This document shows positions 43,991 through 55,966 of a stretch of 64,000 bases of DNA, in pieces. The position numbers and the translations under genes are program-made. The notes below the pieces were generated by a model, which saw only the letters and a program-made list of their open reading frames with translations, was not told where the DNA came from and ran no database searches. The DNA lies in assembly GCA_033239125.1 (NCBI GenBank), contig BSWB01000001.1:162587481-162651480 (forward strand), given 5' to 3'. The DNA comes from Fagopyrum homotropicum (Eukaryota; Streptophyta; Magnoliopsida; Caryophyllales; Polygonaceae). Each line of letters begins with the position of its first letter. Position 1 is the stretch's first letter.

Positions 43991-46900
43991 AATTACTTAA
44001 TGTGACATTTCTGCAAATGATATTACAACAAACCTTAGTACTTCTCTCAATTGTCCATTCGCAAATGATATGTACTTGATTTCGCTGCTACATCAATTCT
44101 TGGAATTAGGGTTTACACTCTCACACAGAATACAACAACTAAATTCCCCATATAAAAGAAATCATCCACCACTAACTTGCAATTTTCAGCAGCATACAAT
44201 CGTTGGTCATTAAAGATGGTTTAGAGAATCGGTAAAGATCATACGAAAAGAAGAGAGAATTTCTGAAACCGTGGCCCTATTGCTTATTATTGACAAAAAA
44301 AAAAAGGAACACAAAATGGAATGAAAAAGAGGAAACGAAGCATTTCTTTAGATTACAAGAAAAAGATGTAGTAAATTCAATTACAAGAATCATAGGGAAA
44401 GAAATAGTCGTACTAACAAGTGAATGTGAATGTCAGCAACAATCAAAATTGACGTCTTTCCACGACGACACAATAACTTGATATCTCCGTTAAAGAGCAT
44501 GGAAGACTACCGGCAATCGTTGCAAGGAAAGATTAAAATTGAGAGAATGACGTGGCGAGGAAAGATAAAGAGGAATAGAAAAGAGAATCGCTCAGGAACA
44601 GAAAAGAGAATCGCAAGTCTATGGATTTAACAATTTTATCCAAAAGAAGCTTCCCATAATCAAAATTTTCGGTTTTGTTGTTAAAAAAAAATGGACAAAT
44701 TGGCTAACGAGGCCTTTTAGCACTATTAATAAATATACTTTTAGTAGAGTAATAGTGGTAAGTCAATAAGAATGGTAAAAATTAGAGGATCTGTAAAACA
44801 AAAGTCCATAAAAAATAGCCTATTCACTCAAATCTTTCTACAATTATATAAGATGATTGCACCTAAAAACAATGTAAAAGTTCATCTATTAAATTAATTT
44901 AAAGATGGATTTTACGAACTCTTAAGATAAAATTAAAAATTAGCGCAATAGGGTAGACACTTATCTTTTTTATCGAAATATCATGATTAAATTTGGTGGT
45001 TTCACTTTCTAAAAATTGTGAAACTGATTTGAAAACTCAATATTATAATAATAAAAAATATCCAATTTTTCTTTGGAAAAAACAAATATATTTTGTTTAA
45101 AAAATAGTAAAAGATATTGTGCAAAAAGATTTTTGTTCACTGTTTTATTGCAGTATGTGCATAACACTATAATTCTTTGACCTTGTATATATAAGAGTTT
45201 ATTTGGAAAAAAAAAAATCTTCTTTTATTAAAAAATGAAAAAATGTTTAAAAAAAACCATAAAAGATATTAGAACACAAAAAAGTAAATTTTGATTCCTT
45301 TTACAAAATTTTTACAATCGTTTTTTTTAGTAACATTAGATATTTGAAAATCACATATTTTAAAAAAAAAACAAATAAATTTTTTAAAAACTATATTCAG
45401 TAGACGGGGAGTCAATATCCATTTTTTAGTTAAGATAAGCAAATTAGATAAGTTAGTTACAACTGAATTAATAATAAAAAAATTATTAAGAGAAATATTG
45501 AAAAAGAAATTAATGAAATCTTTTAAAGATACAAGTTGTGGCACGTTGCTAATTAAAAAAAAAAAAACTAACGAAAGATTTGAATTTTTTTAAAACAAAA
45601 AAAAACTGTTAAAAATTTTATGGCCCCGAAGATTTGTAGTCGAAGTAATTTGAACAAAATAAACTTCTTGAAAACTGAATTTAAAAAATAAAATTAACAA
45701 ATCTGAATCAGAATAAAAAAATTTTGTAAAAGACAAATTGAACAAAAAAAGCAAAATTTTTAAATAAAAAAATGAAACATAATTAAAAAAAATTGTTAAA
45801 ACAAAAAAGGAAGACGATTGTTAAAACCCGAATTTGTAGTTGAAATAAATGTTAAAACAAAATCTTAAGAGAAATATTGAAAAAAAAAAAGCAATGAAAT
45901 CATTTAAGAGAAATATTGAAATCTTTTAGATGGTGCAAGCGGCTGAAACCCTTGTTCTTGCAAATTGTTGAAACATCGATTCTTGAAAACAAATCACGGA
46001 ATTACAAAAAATTCAAAGAGACGGAGGAAATAATTGGGTTTTTTGTTACAAATTTCAGATATTCTCTTGAACTATAGATTATACATAACACATAAATCGT
46101 GAAACAAAAAAGATAGAGAGAAGATAAGGATGCATGCGATTGTGAATAAATTTGAAGATAAAAACGTATATTTGAAAATCGGTAGATTTGAAAAATAATA
46201 AACGATAGCAAAACAAATGCGATGATTTAAAATCGGTATATAAAAAAAAAAAGGAATGATAGTAAGGGGATAACAACGTAGAAAATAAACTGAAAACGAT
46301 ATGACAAAACAACCTAAAATCTTCTTCATATTATGAGAACCTTGAAAAAGCTGAAAGAACTTTGATTAGTATAGGAAAGCATGAACAAAATGGAAGACGA
46401 TGTGATGTTATTTGAATATATATTGTGAGAAATAAAACGTACAAGAGAAGTTTAGGTTTTATCGTCAACCAACGTAAATCGTGTAATCGGTAGATATTAT
46501 TACATTTAGTAGATTTTGATATTTATTATTTGGATATGTTTTATAACGTATCTGAGAAGTTTAGGTTTTATCCCAACGTAAATTGTGTTAGGGGATAAAA
46601 ACGCAAATATTGTAGATTTTAACATTGTTAGATTTAGTTATAAATATTTTTTTTTGTTTTAGTTAAAAAGATTTATTGGTTTTAACTCATGTTTTAGTAA
46701 AAGATTTAATCCGAAAAAAATCGTGAGCGTCACGTCAGTATTAGTGTAGTCTAGTTTAGTAGAGTATATATATTGAAAAAAAAATTGGTTATATGACAAT
46801 GAAATATTTAAACATTGTATGATTGGAGTAAAAAAATATATTTAAAAGTCCGAATAAGAAAATTTATGCCAAAATTTATTTTTGTAACAAAAAACGATAA

Positions 46901-48420
46901 CAAAATTTTTTTAAACGTAATCTAAACAAAATGATTCCAATCGGAAGTGAAAAATTTGTAAAAAAAAGTCCGGATGCGAAAATATTTTTAATCGTTTTGT
47001 TAACAATAACAAAATATTAAATCTAATAAATACGATCTGAATAAAAAAAACAGAAACAACTGGAAATCTGAATAAAAAAAGCAAATAAGAAAATTTTAAC
47101 ACTAACAACTCTAAATCGAAATTAAAAATTAATAAAAAAACGAATTTCAATAAGAAAAAATGCGAAATATTAAATAACAGATTTTTTATCCTCAAGCAAA
47201 AAAATGTGAACAACTTTTTATTTTCAAAATCAACTAATTTGATTTGTATTGGGTAACAATAAAAATGAACAACCTGAATTGTCGCTACATGTAATTAGTG
47301 AAGACGATGTTGGCGTTGATATAATAGACGAACAACCTGAATTGACAAAATTTATGAAATAGTTACAGTAATGGAGAATAAAGCTAGACACGTTAATTGA
47401 ATACCTTCTTAGAAGAGAACGAAAAATTTTATGAACGCGGGGTTGTTTATATAAGGTTTCGATTTTTTTTACTCTTTTTCAAATATCAAAAAAAAAAAAA
47501 AAATATTTGGTTCACAATATAAAAATTCTTCAAAATCTTGAACATATATTATTTTTATTAAGTTGTTGACATGAAAGATCTACTAAACTTACAAATCTAC
47601 TTTTTCGTAACCGTAAATAAAGTAGAACAATAAAAAAAAGCTTTAAAAAATTAATGTTTCAAAAGTCTAGTAAACCAAATTGTTAATATAGGATTTATAG
47701 TAACCGAATATATAAAACTTGATATATTTATATTCTCTGTCTAAAATTCAATATTTTATAATTTTGAATTTCTTATTGTCTTTTTCACAAAATTTCTTAG
47801 CATCTCTAAAATTTTAAAACTTGATATATTTATATTCTCGTCAAAAAATCAAGAATATTTTCATGTAATATTTTATATGATGTACTGAGTAAGCTGTATT
47901 TTTAAATTGTCTTTTTTAATTTATTTTATAAAAATCAGATCATAAATTTCATTCAAAATCATTAAAAATTATAAACGTCATGTTGGATCAAAAAAAATTT
48001 TAAATAAGTTTTTTTTATATAAATTTAATAATTTATTGTTAAGTGGAAAGGTATTTAAGGTGATCAAGCTAGTTTTATTAATTCAATAATGTGTATAGTG
48101 AGTTGATGTCTAAGATTTCGAGAAAAAAAAGGAGTTGATACCTAAGAATCCAATATTCGATTTTTGTTCTTCATATTTGATGTTTAAAATCTATAAAATA
48201 ATAAAAATTAATCGAAATCTCTAATATAAAAATAATCACCAATCTAAATTCTAATAATGTTTTTTTTTTTTCTTTCAGGTTTTGGTTGAATTTGGTTATG
48301 AGTTTTAAATTGTATTTTTAATTAAGATGTAAGCATGCTTCCAGAATAAACTATAAAGGCTTTAAGTTTACCAAGGTAGTATTGGGCCCAAAACCCTAGG
48401 CCGTGATTCATCCTCCTCTC
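43991..48420. other. Long AT-rich intergenic region, no genes recognised
   Basis: Open frames here are short and low-complexity (Lys/Asn/Phe-rich). A direct repeat with period of about 107 bp (GAGAAGTTTAGGTTTTATC then AACGTAAAT) occurs at about 46445 and 46552. Around 44100-44640 the composition is closer to genic, but no frame is recognisable. Confidence 0.5.
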
Positions 48421-48424
48421 TCGA

Positions 48425-48490
48425 TTCTCTTTTGCTAATCTTTCTTAATTTTCAATCAAAGTTGTTACAAAGTTTTCTCAATTAAACTAT
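48425..48490 (-). other. Detached end of the ankyrin-gene inverted duplication
   Basis: ATTCTCTTTTGCTAATCTTT onward is the reverse complement of 58020-58083, downstream of the ankyrin gene. The remainder of the duplicated block resumes at about 50860. The foldback element and solo LTR between were therefore inserted into, or brought into, the duplicated copy. Confidence 0.7.
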
Positions 48491-48596
48491 TAAGACACCT
48501 TTTAATTTTTTTTTAAAACAAACTAGGTCACTAATATTTATCAATTTTTTAAAAAAAGTAAATTAGATATTAAGATGATCTTTATTTTGATACTAA

Positions 48597-49080
48597 GGAG
48601 ATATAATTAATTATTAAAATAAAATATAGAAATTAGAAGATCTTTCTCTCTTTTATTAGTTATATTTAATTTTAATAATTAGAGTAATTAATTATTCTTC
48701 TCTTTCCTCTTAATATATTAAATTTACATACAAATGAAATTGTGTATGAACATTGTGTAATTGAAATTATGTATTAATATTGTGTAATTAAAATTGTGTA
48801 TTAATATTGTGTAATTAAAATTGTGTATTAATATTGTGTATCATCAAAAAAAATACACAAAGTTTGATTAGTGTAGCTGGTATAAGGGTGAGAGACGGCT
48901 AACTCATACAAAGTTCGAATCCTAAATTTGACAAATTAGGATTTTTTTATATTAAGAGGAGAGAAGAATAAATTATTACCCTAATTAACAAAGTTAAATA
49001 TACTTAATAGGATTGAGAAAGATTTTTTTAATTCCATAATATATTTTTCTTTATTTTAATATATCTTTTTAATAAAATCT
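48597..49080. mobile_element. Foldback element with tRNA-like core
   Basis: Arms of roughly 130 bp are inverted copies: left TTATTCTTCTCTTTCCTCTT against right AAGAGGAGAGAAGAATAA, extending outward with indels to GAAAGATCTTC / GAAAGATT and beyond. The centre has three to four tandem copies of ATTAATATTGTGTAATTAAA (48755-48842), then a tRNA-like stretch. Confidence 0.65.
48868..48925 (+). ncRNA. tRNA-like / SINE-head-like sequence
   Basis: TGTAGCTGGTATAAGG resembles a pol III A box, and GTTCGAATCC about 30 bp later matches the B-box consensus. It is not a recognisable functional tRNA: the acceptor stem is not evident and the putative anticodon arm is weak. A SINE head or decayed tRNA is the likely source. 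Confidence 0.45.
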
Positions 49081-50141
49081 AGAGGGACTAGTTTGTACCC
49101 ATTTTTAACTTGGGGCCCATTTTATGCTATGTAACACCCCAACCTCTGGAAACTCGAATCTCTACGGGTTAGGACCTCACAATGGGTCCGACCCTCAGAG
49201 TAGCAACAACACAACGAATCTTACAACAAGACACAAACAAATAAAAACCAAAACACATTATAAAACCCAAGGTTTAAACAAAAGAAAGCGTAAAAGACTC
49301 GCAGCCGAGTTCAAAACAAAAAGGGAAAACAACAACATAAACATAAACACGATCCCATCCTATAATGTACGGGAACGCCGGCTGACCACACCGTCCGCAT
49401 CACTCAGTAACATCCTGATCTTGTGGAGCATCTACAACATCGGTATAAACCGTTAACTAACATTCTAGATATCAGAAAGAACGTAAAGGCACAGACACAC
49501 ATAAGGTAAAAGTAAACATATAACATGCTCGCACTCAACCGGTCATTACTAATTCAACTTCTTTTTTCACACGAGAATCTCCCGAAGCTCGCCTCCTCTT
49601 CCGTCTACCAACAGGAATAGATCAGTACCTATCCGTTACCTGCGGGTCTGGGTTTCAAGAGCACATTCTAGTCTCTTGTAGAACTAGACAAGTGGTCACC
49701 GCCCGGTTATCATGCACTTGAGCCAATTAAGGTTATAAAGGTAAATCCTATTACGGTTATCCGTAATAACATAAATACATGATAAATAACACAACCAAGC
49801 CAAAACACTCAAACCAATATACGGAATGAAGCTAAGTAAGTCCAAGGGACTTACCTCACTCGAATGTAATCTAAAAGCTCAACAACAACTCAAAGAACAA
49901 CTCAGCTCCCTCAGGAGAGAAGCAAGGAAAGCCTGTTCACACAAGAATCACGGATCAAGAACGAAATGGTTGCTAGAAGTCTATAACTTATAGTCAAAAT
50001 GATCTCTAAGAGATCTTCACAAGTTAAGAGCTCAACCTTAGTCTTACAGCATACTCAAGGGTCAAGGAACATCCATAAGAATCAAGAAAAGGAACGAGGA
50101 AAGCAAGCAACTCACAAGGACGAGAGTTACTTTAGAAGGAA

Positions 50142-50217
50142 CCGCAGGAGCGGCGGAGCAAGGCGCAGGGGCGGCTTGCCGCGGGGGCGGGTATGTGCAG
50201 TCGCGGGGGCGGTGCAC
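50142..50217. repeat. Hairpin cluster in solo LTR copy 2, proximal
   Basis: CCGC/GCGG around AGGA (50142-50153). GCAAGGCGC/GCGGCTTGC around AGGG with one mismatch (50158-50179). CCGC/GCGG around GGGG (50179-50190). GTGCA-G-TCGC/GCGG-TGCAC around GGGG with one bulge and one wobble (50195-50217). Confidence 0.75.
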
Positions 50218-50725
50218 TGGCAGAAGACGCTGTCAGGGTTTCTTCTCGACAAAAGCTCTCAGCAAGGGATCCAAAGCTCGAACCTTTGATCCAACCATGT
50301 CAGACACAACCAAAAGAGCCTGAGAACAGCAACACATCAACAACGAGGATGTTAACAAGAATCAAGGTTCAAACTTAATTCTTGGAGAAGAAGAAAAAGG
50401 AATAAGGAAAGAAGAAAACGAAACAGAAGGATGGACATGCAGCCACAACATGAACGTGATGAAGAATAAGGGAGGAAAAACTTACACGTTCAGCAATATC
50501 ACCGGAAGCAAGGCTGCAACACTCGAGGGGTGGAGAAAACGTAAGTAAGAAACGGGAAAAAGAAGAAAAGACGGGAATATATAGAGAAGGGCTGGAAATA
50601 TAGATGGAAAGGATGTTCTAGGGTTAGAAGAAGATAAGGAAGCCGGCCCATAAGATAGAAGATCGGATCTTCTATCTATGGAAAGAAGATAAAACAAACG
50701 AAAGAAAGATTGGGCGTGATCTGTA

Positions 50726-50802
50726 GTCAGCCGCAAGGGCGGTTGACCCTGCCGCGGGTGCTGCTTGCCGCAGGGGGCACACTTCACCGCGAGGCGGTGA
50801 AG
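50726..50802. repeat. Hairpin cluster in solo LTR copy 2, distal
   Basis: GTCAGCCGC/GCGGTTGAC around AAGG, nine pairs with one wobble (50726-50747). CTTCACCGC/GCGGTGAAG around GAG, nine perfect pairs (50782-50802). A degraded pair lies between them. Confidence 0.8.
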
Positions 50803-50849
50803 GCGAAAGACTGGGGTCTTACATGCTCGTGGTTACAAAACCTACCTAC

Positions 50850-51870
50850 TCCTCCATTTTACCCTTGTTGATATTAGAAGGATGTTTGTGAAAATGGAAT
50901 AACAATTTCTAGTTCCATCAAATTCGTTCTTCATCATTTCAATCGTAAAACTTGGTGTATTGTTTGTACACCCCCAAATCAATGGGAAATCGTTGCACTA
51001 ATTTGCGTCTGCAAATCTGATTTGAATTTCATATCATTTACAAAATCAAATGTGAAAATCCAAATTCACCACAATTTGTTCGAAACATTGCAAACAGGAT
51101 TAACATCATCAAACCCTCATAATTCCATTGTTCATAGATGTTCCGTTGGTTTTCTTGTGTTTCTTCCGAATGAAACGAGAAAAGTGTCCGAGAACGATAA
51201 TTCCCCAATTGCCGAAATCTAAGAACATAACAACATTAGCTACTTTGAAAGCTATGGTCATCTTAGGCACAGGGGTCGTAACTATGATAGAGCAAGTAAA
51301 GCAAATGGCAGGTGACAAAATAGCCAACCAGAGAGCAACATTGAAAGCTCGTATCATAAATTTGTTGTCCACAAACGGCAACCGACTAAGCAACAAAAGA
51401 AAGACGAAAGCCGATCCACAGAATGACACCGTATTTAGAACAATAAGCCTTTTGTATGAGACAGTTGCCATAATTGCTTGGCCTGCCACATGTGACACTG
51501 ACGTGTCTTGCCAAACTCCGCCAGGTAGATTTGCTACTAGTTATAACAAGATCGATACGATGACTGTTGATGCGATTAGTATCGCGTTTCGCCAGTTTTT
51601 GGGTTGTTGTTCGTTTTGCTGTTTTTCTTGTCCCTTTAGAAGCTTGTCTAGAAGCAATTCTGCTGAAGTCTCCTTATTTGTTGATGTCATTAGATTGTTC
51701 ACTTCTGAATGACAATTACAAATTATGCTTGCTGATGATTGGCTCCCATTTCCCCGAAGAGCTTCTTGGATGTGCATCATATTGTATTGTTCGTGTCAAT
51801 TGCTTTGGCTATTGTAATACAGTTCTGAGATGTCTAGAGTTGTTAGTCCGTAATTGGTTCGACTCATGAC
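50850..51870 (-). pseudogene. Ankyrin-PGG gene copy, 3' exon and flank only
   Basis: Inverted copy of about 57040-58033. On the minus strand it encodes MMHIQEALRGNGSQSSASII, NWRNAILIASTVIVS, then a TAA, then NLPGGVWQDTSVSHVAGQAI, SFCGSAFVFLLLLSRLPF and GHFSRFIRKKHKK, the PGG membrane domain with about four hydrophobic segments. A TGA follows NSQSN before the MMHI start. The ankyrin repeats are absent, cut off by the LTR at 51876. It is decayed independently of the plus-strand copy. Confidence 0.85.
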
Positions 51871-51875
51871 ATATT

Positions 51876-53290
51876 GTAACATCCCAAGTTTTGGGAACTT
51901 GAAGCGTTACGGGCTAGAACCTCACAATGGGTCCCGATCCTCAGAATAACAACAATAACATCGGATCTTGCAACAAGACACAAATAAATGAAAACCAAAA
52001 CAATATAAAAACCAAAGTTTAACAAAAGGAAAAAGCAAAAGACTCGCAGCCGAGTTCAACAACAAATTGAAAAGAAACCACAAAAATATAAACCCGATCC
52101 CGTCCTATAATGTACGAGAACCCCGGCTGAACCACTCCATCCGGATCGCTCAACAACATCCCTGACCTGCAGGGCATCTACAGCATCAGTATAAACCATT
52201 ACCTAACATTCTGGATATCAGAAAGACAGTAAATGCACAAACACATATAAGAAAGTAAACACATAGCATGCTCTCACACAACCGGTTATTATCTTTCATT
52301 AAGTTAATCCCTTTACTAATTCAACTTATGTTGTGACACGAGAATCACCGTGATCTCGTCTATGTCCCCTTTCGCCAACAGGAATAGAGGCGATGCATCC
52401 CTCCATTACCTGCTGGACTGGTCGCAAGAGCACCTCACAGTTTCCCCATTTTGAATTGGACAAGCGGTCACCGCCCGGTTAAACCATTATACAAAACGCA
52501 GCTAAGTAAGTCCAAGTGACTTACCTCACTCGAAGGTAAAACAAGGGTCATCTACTACTCAATTTCCCGAAGTAAAGGAATGAATGTCTGCTTAGACAAG
52601 ACATAGCGAATCGGAAACAAAAAGAAAGCTAGAAGTCTACAACTTATAGTCTCCATGATCTCTAAGAGATCCCCAACAAGCTAGGGACACGATCTTTATT
52701 GTATCCTAAGGAACAACATCAACAACACAACTCAAGGAAAGGAACGAGGAATCAAGGAACCAACTCACCAAAAGCGGGAGTCACTACAGGAAAACCGCAG
52801 GGGCGACAGACAGAGGCGCGGGGGCGGAAGGGCTTGCAGGCGCGAGGGAGGTTTTTGCTACAGAAGCGGCGTCGGCTTCTTTGACATCAACAACACAACA
52901 AGGGCAAAAGGCTCGACTTCTCCAATCCACACACAACAACTCTTCAACCAAGGAAGCCTGAAACACATATTCATCAACAACGAAGGATAAAAAAGAATCA
53001 AGACTCGATCTTGATTCATGTGAAGAAGAAGAAGAATATAAGAAGGAAGAAGCATGCAACAACTATACATGAACGTCAAAAGGATAAAGGAATGAAGAAC
53101 TTACACGTTTTGTAGAAGATCACAACGAAGGTTGCAGCTTTGCTCGTGGTTGAAGAAAACGTAAGCAAGAAGAGGAAAAAGGAAGAGACAACGGAAAAAA
53201 AATATAGATATCGGTTGGGAGAGAACAAAGGAAGATCATATTAGGGTTAAAAGATAGAAGGAAAGACGGTCCAAAAGATAGAAGATCCAA
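51876..53290. mobile_element. LTR remnant, family 'TGTAACACC' (copy 3, truncated)
   Basis: Starts TGTAACATCCCAAG, same orientation as copies 1 and 2. Homology runs to AAAAGATAGAAGATCC at about 53290, then stops. The last roughly 160 bp, including the distal hairpin cluster and the terminal CTTACA, are missing, as is an internal piece near 52480. GC-rich motifs (CCGCAGGGGCGA, GCGCGGGGGCGG) survive at 52795-52830 but pair poorly. Confidence 0.8.
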
Positions 53291-54445
53291 TTAATCAGGT
53301 CTATCCAGTAGCTTGATTTTCATTTTTTTAACCATGATATCTCCAACCATTTATTCACGTACGAACTTTGAGAATATTGGAATGAACGTTCTTTTGCAAT
53401 GATTGGGAATTCAGCCCATGATCTATGCATTTTTTTTCCAATTGCTCTTCGTCGATGGAAGTATCAACTTCTTGCAATTGGGCTAGAGTAGTTGTTTTTT
53501 CTGAAAAAAACATTTCTTTCATTTTTCTTTGAGTTTCACTATTCTCTCCTTGCATCATTTCACATGCTTACTCATAATATGAACTTTCAAATTCTTCTTC
53601 TCCCTCTACTACTTCTACAATTTCTTTATTATTGTTTAAGGTCAGGTCAAGAGCTTCTTCTGTTATTTTATCTATTTTTATTAAAATTTAAAATTTTAAT
53701 TCTGTTTTATATTTCTAGTTGCTATTATATTTTATATATTTTTATTAAAGATTAAAATTTTAATACTGTTTTATATTTTTATTTTATTTTATACAATATA
53801 ATTAGAGTAAGAGAAATGTTGCATGTCTTATTCTATACTTAGCTGGCTACCTAACATTACGAAGGCTGGACGAGTCATATAACTTGTTTAGCTTATCCAA
53901 GCAATTAGTTTTCAATTAACGAGCATAATATAATATAATGCCGTGAGCCAAGGTCTCTTTCTTTCTTTCTTTCTTTCATTAGACTACGTCTAACTGCAAT
54001 TTCGAAAATAACATAAAAACGACTCTTTATATACTCTTATTCAGTAACCCTTTTACAACTTTTAAAATAGTAACTAGGAACTTATACTACGTAGTACGTG
54101 CTGGTAAACGAAGTACTTAAAATAAAAAAAAATATTATATATTTCGATAAGTAAAGAGAAATAAAATGGTAGATAAACACACATTTAATATTAAATGAAG
54201 GGATCATGTTAAGAATTAATATTATAAATAAACAATGAATTAATTTAATAATGATATTTGCATACACTAAATTTGTTTCACTCGTCAAGATCTATTTTAT
54301 TTTTTTAGTTCTATTATTATTTTTTTTCCAAATATTATAGTAATTATTAGAATAAGAGAAGATGTTGCTTGACTAACTCTATACTTAGCTGGATACAAAA
54401 TCATTAGGAAGAGTCAAATAAATAATAATTCATTCACATACATGT
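53291..54445. other. AT-rich intergenic with local duplications
   Basis: An approximately 80-bp segment with GCTTGACTAACTCTATACTTAGCTGG-type sequence occurs in diverged form at about 53805-53880 and 54348-54425. A repeat of about 79 bp (TTAAAATTTTAATTCTGTTT / TTAAAATTTTAATACTGTTT) lies at 53685 and 53755. (CTTT)n at 53957-53980. No gene recognised. Confidence 0.5.
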
Positions 54446-54453
54446 ATATGGAG

Positions 54454-55226
54454 TAGGGGTGGGCATCCCGCTTAATCTCGTCCCGATCCCGGCGGAATTT
54501 GGAAAAAAAATGTGTACCCCGTCCCGTCCCGTCCCGCGAAAAATTTGCGGGACAGGACGCGGGACGGAGACTTCCCATCCCGGTTAATTCCGTCCCGTTC
54601 GGCATTTATATATAAATAATATTTTTATATTTTTATATATATTATATAGATAAATATCATACATAAATTATAATTTTAAAAAAATATTTTTATATTTTCA
54701 AAATTATTAGTGCGATAACTTTTCATCAGTCATTCACTAATTATTTACGACTCATTTGGTTGGATCTAAAATACTAGAGGTTCTGTTCTCCCTTGATTTA
54801 GTCCGTTCGCCGCCTTACTCTATTCAGTTCCATCGCCGCCCTTGCTCTAGTCCATTCCATCGCCCATGATTTGTGGATTCCCACAATTGTAATCGATAGT
54901 TAAATAAATGTAATTTTCTGTAAATTATTTGTTGTTATTTTTGAATGTGAATTGGTAAGACACTTTGATGTAACTTGAATTTGTTTTCAATGTATTTATT
55001 AACAATTAATGTAGGAGTCATGAATCGATAATTAGGTATCGAGTTTCCCCCCGATCATTTGTGTCTTTAAACATGAGAGAAAACAAGCATACATATTGAA
55101 TATAATCGGTGCATAATTTGCGCGGGATTTGTCCCGTTCCGTCCCGTCCTGTCCCACATGGGACAAGGCCCGCGCGGGACGAAGAAAAAAAGTCGTAAAT
55201 CTCGTCCCGTCCCATGCCCACCCCTA
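54454..55226. mobile_element. hAT non-autonomous element (773 bp)
   Basis: Ends TAGGGGTGGGCAT and ATGCCCACCCCTA are perfect 13-bp TIRs. Flanks ATATGGAG (54446-54453) and TTATAGAG (55227-55234) agree at 6 of 8, a decayed hAT duplication. Subterminal regions are made of GTCCCGTCCCG / CGGGACGGGAC repeats. No transposase. Confidence 0.9.
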
Positions 55227-55309
55227 TTATAGAGATTTGGGTTTTACTCCAAGATTTTTATTATGCTTGAAAGTAACAATTATTTAAATGTAAAATATAT
55301 TTAATTTTT

Positions 55310-55622
55310 TTTAAAAAAAATTGCTTACAAAGTATCTCATCTTTTAGGCTGACTAAACTTTAGTATCTCGTCATTTAAGCTATCAGAATGATACCTCACT
55401 TATTGAGCCGATCAAAGATTAGTACATGGATTAATGTTCACACGTTAATTAACCGATCAATGTTAAATATCAGGGGCAAAATTGCCCACCTACTTTAGTC
55501 CTTAGATATTTAACACCGATATGTTAACTTAATGTTTGAACAGTAATCCAGCTTAAACAACAAGTACTAAAATTAAGTTAACTTAAAAGATGAAGTACTG
55601 TTTAAACAATTTTCTCTTAAAA
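55310..55622. mobile_element. MITE with about 65-bp TIRs
   Basis: The left arm AAAATTGCTTACAAAGTATC and CATCTTTTAGGCTGACTAAA pair with the right arm reversed, AAAATTGTTTAAACAGTACT and CATCTTTTAAGTTAACTTAA. The arms end near TTTAAGCT on both sides. Possible TTAAAAAAA flank on both sides, but low complexity prevents a firm target duplication. Confidence 0.65.
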
Positions 55623-55966
55623 AAATTAGAAAAAAACTGTGATTAGTTATTTAACAATATTCGAAATTGTTCAATAGCTGATATAGTTGATTAATTTCAA
55701 GGACAAATATTATAAAAATAACTAATTAATATGCTGTTTCTTAAATTAAGATTTTATCTAATCATGTCTCTTTCCACCACTGGCTATGTCAACTTTGTTT
55801 TGTGGAGTTAATTACATATCACAGCCCGCTTCATGCCGTCCGTATCAATAGAATAATATACGTACGAAGCGTACCCTTATGTCTCTTTCCTTGACTTGGC
55901 TAACTCAATTTTGTTTTTCTCGAGTTAAATACTCATCACAATACACAACAGAGGAAAATACGAACC

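Larger units (their letters stand above)
49130..50823. mobile_element. Solo LTR, family 'TGTAACACC' (copy 2)
   Basis: 1694 bp from TGTAACACCCC to TCTTACA, flanked by TGCTA (49125-49129) and TGCTC (50824-50828), a 4/5 match. Sequence relative of 3923-5663 along its whole length, including both GC-rich hairpin clusters. It lies within the inverted copy of the ankyrin gene's 3' flank. Open frames at 49124-49456 and 49999-50289 fall inside it and are not genes. Confidence 0.85.

Noticed and set aside
43722..44060. Stowaway-like MITE suggested by TCCCTCTAGTTCTCAATAATTG
   Set aside because: I could not find a matching inverted end or TA duplication at the other side.
51128..51712. 194-codon plus-strand open frame
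   Set aside because: It is antisense to the ankyrin-PGG copy, whose minus-strand protein is clearly recognisable; the open frame is a shadow.
50824..51875. Ankyrin gene fragment captured between two LTRs in the same orientation (LTR transduction)
   Set aside because: The left LTR has its own near-matching 5-bp duplication, no primer-binding site or polypurine tract is seen, and homology to the ankyrin flank continues on the far side of the left LTR (48425-48490). Independent insertion explains it better.
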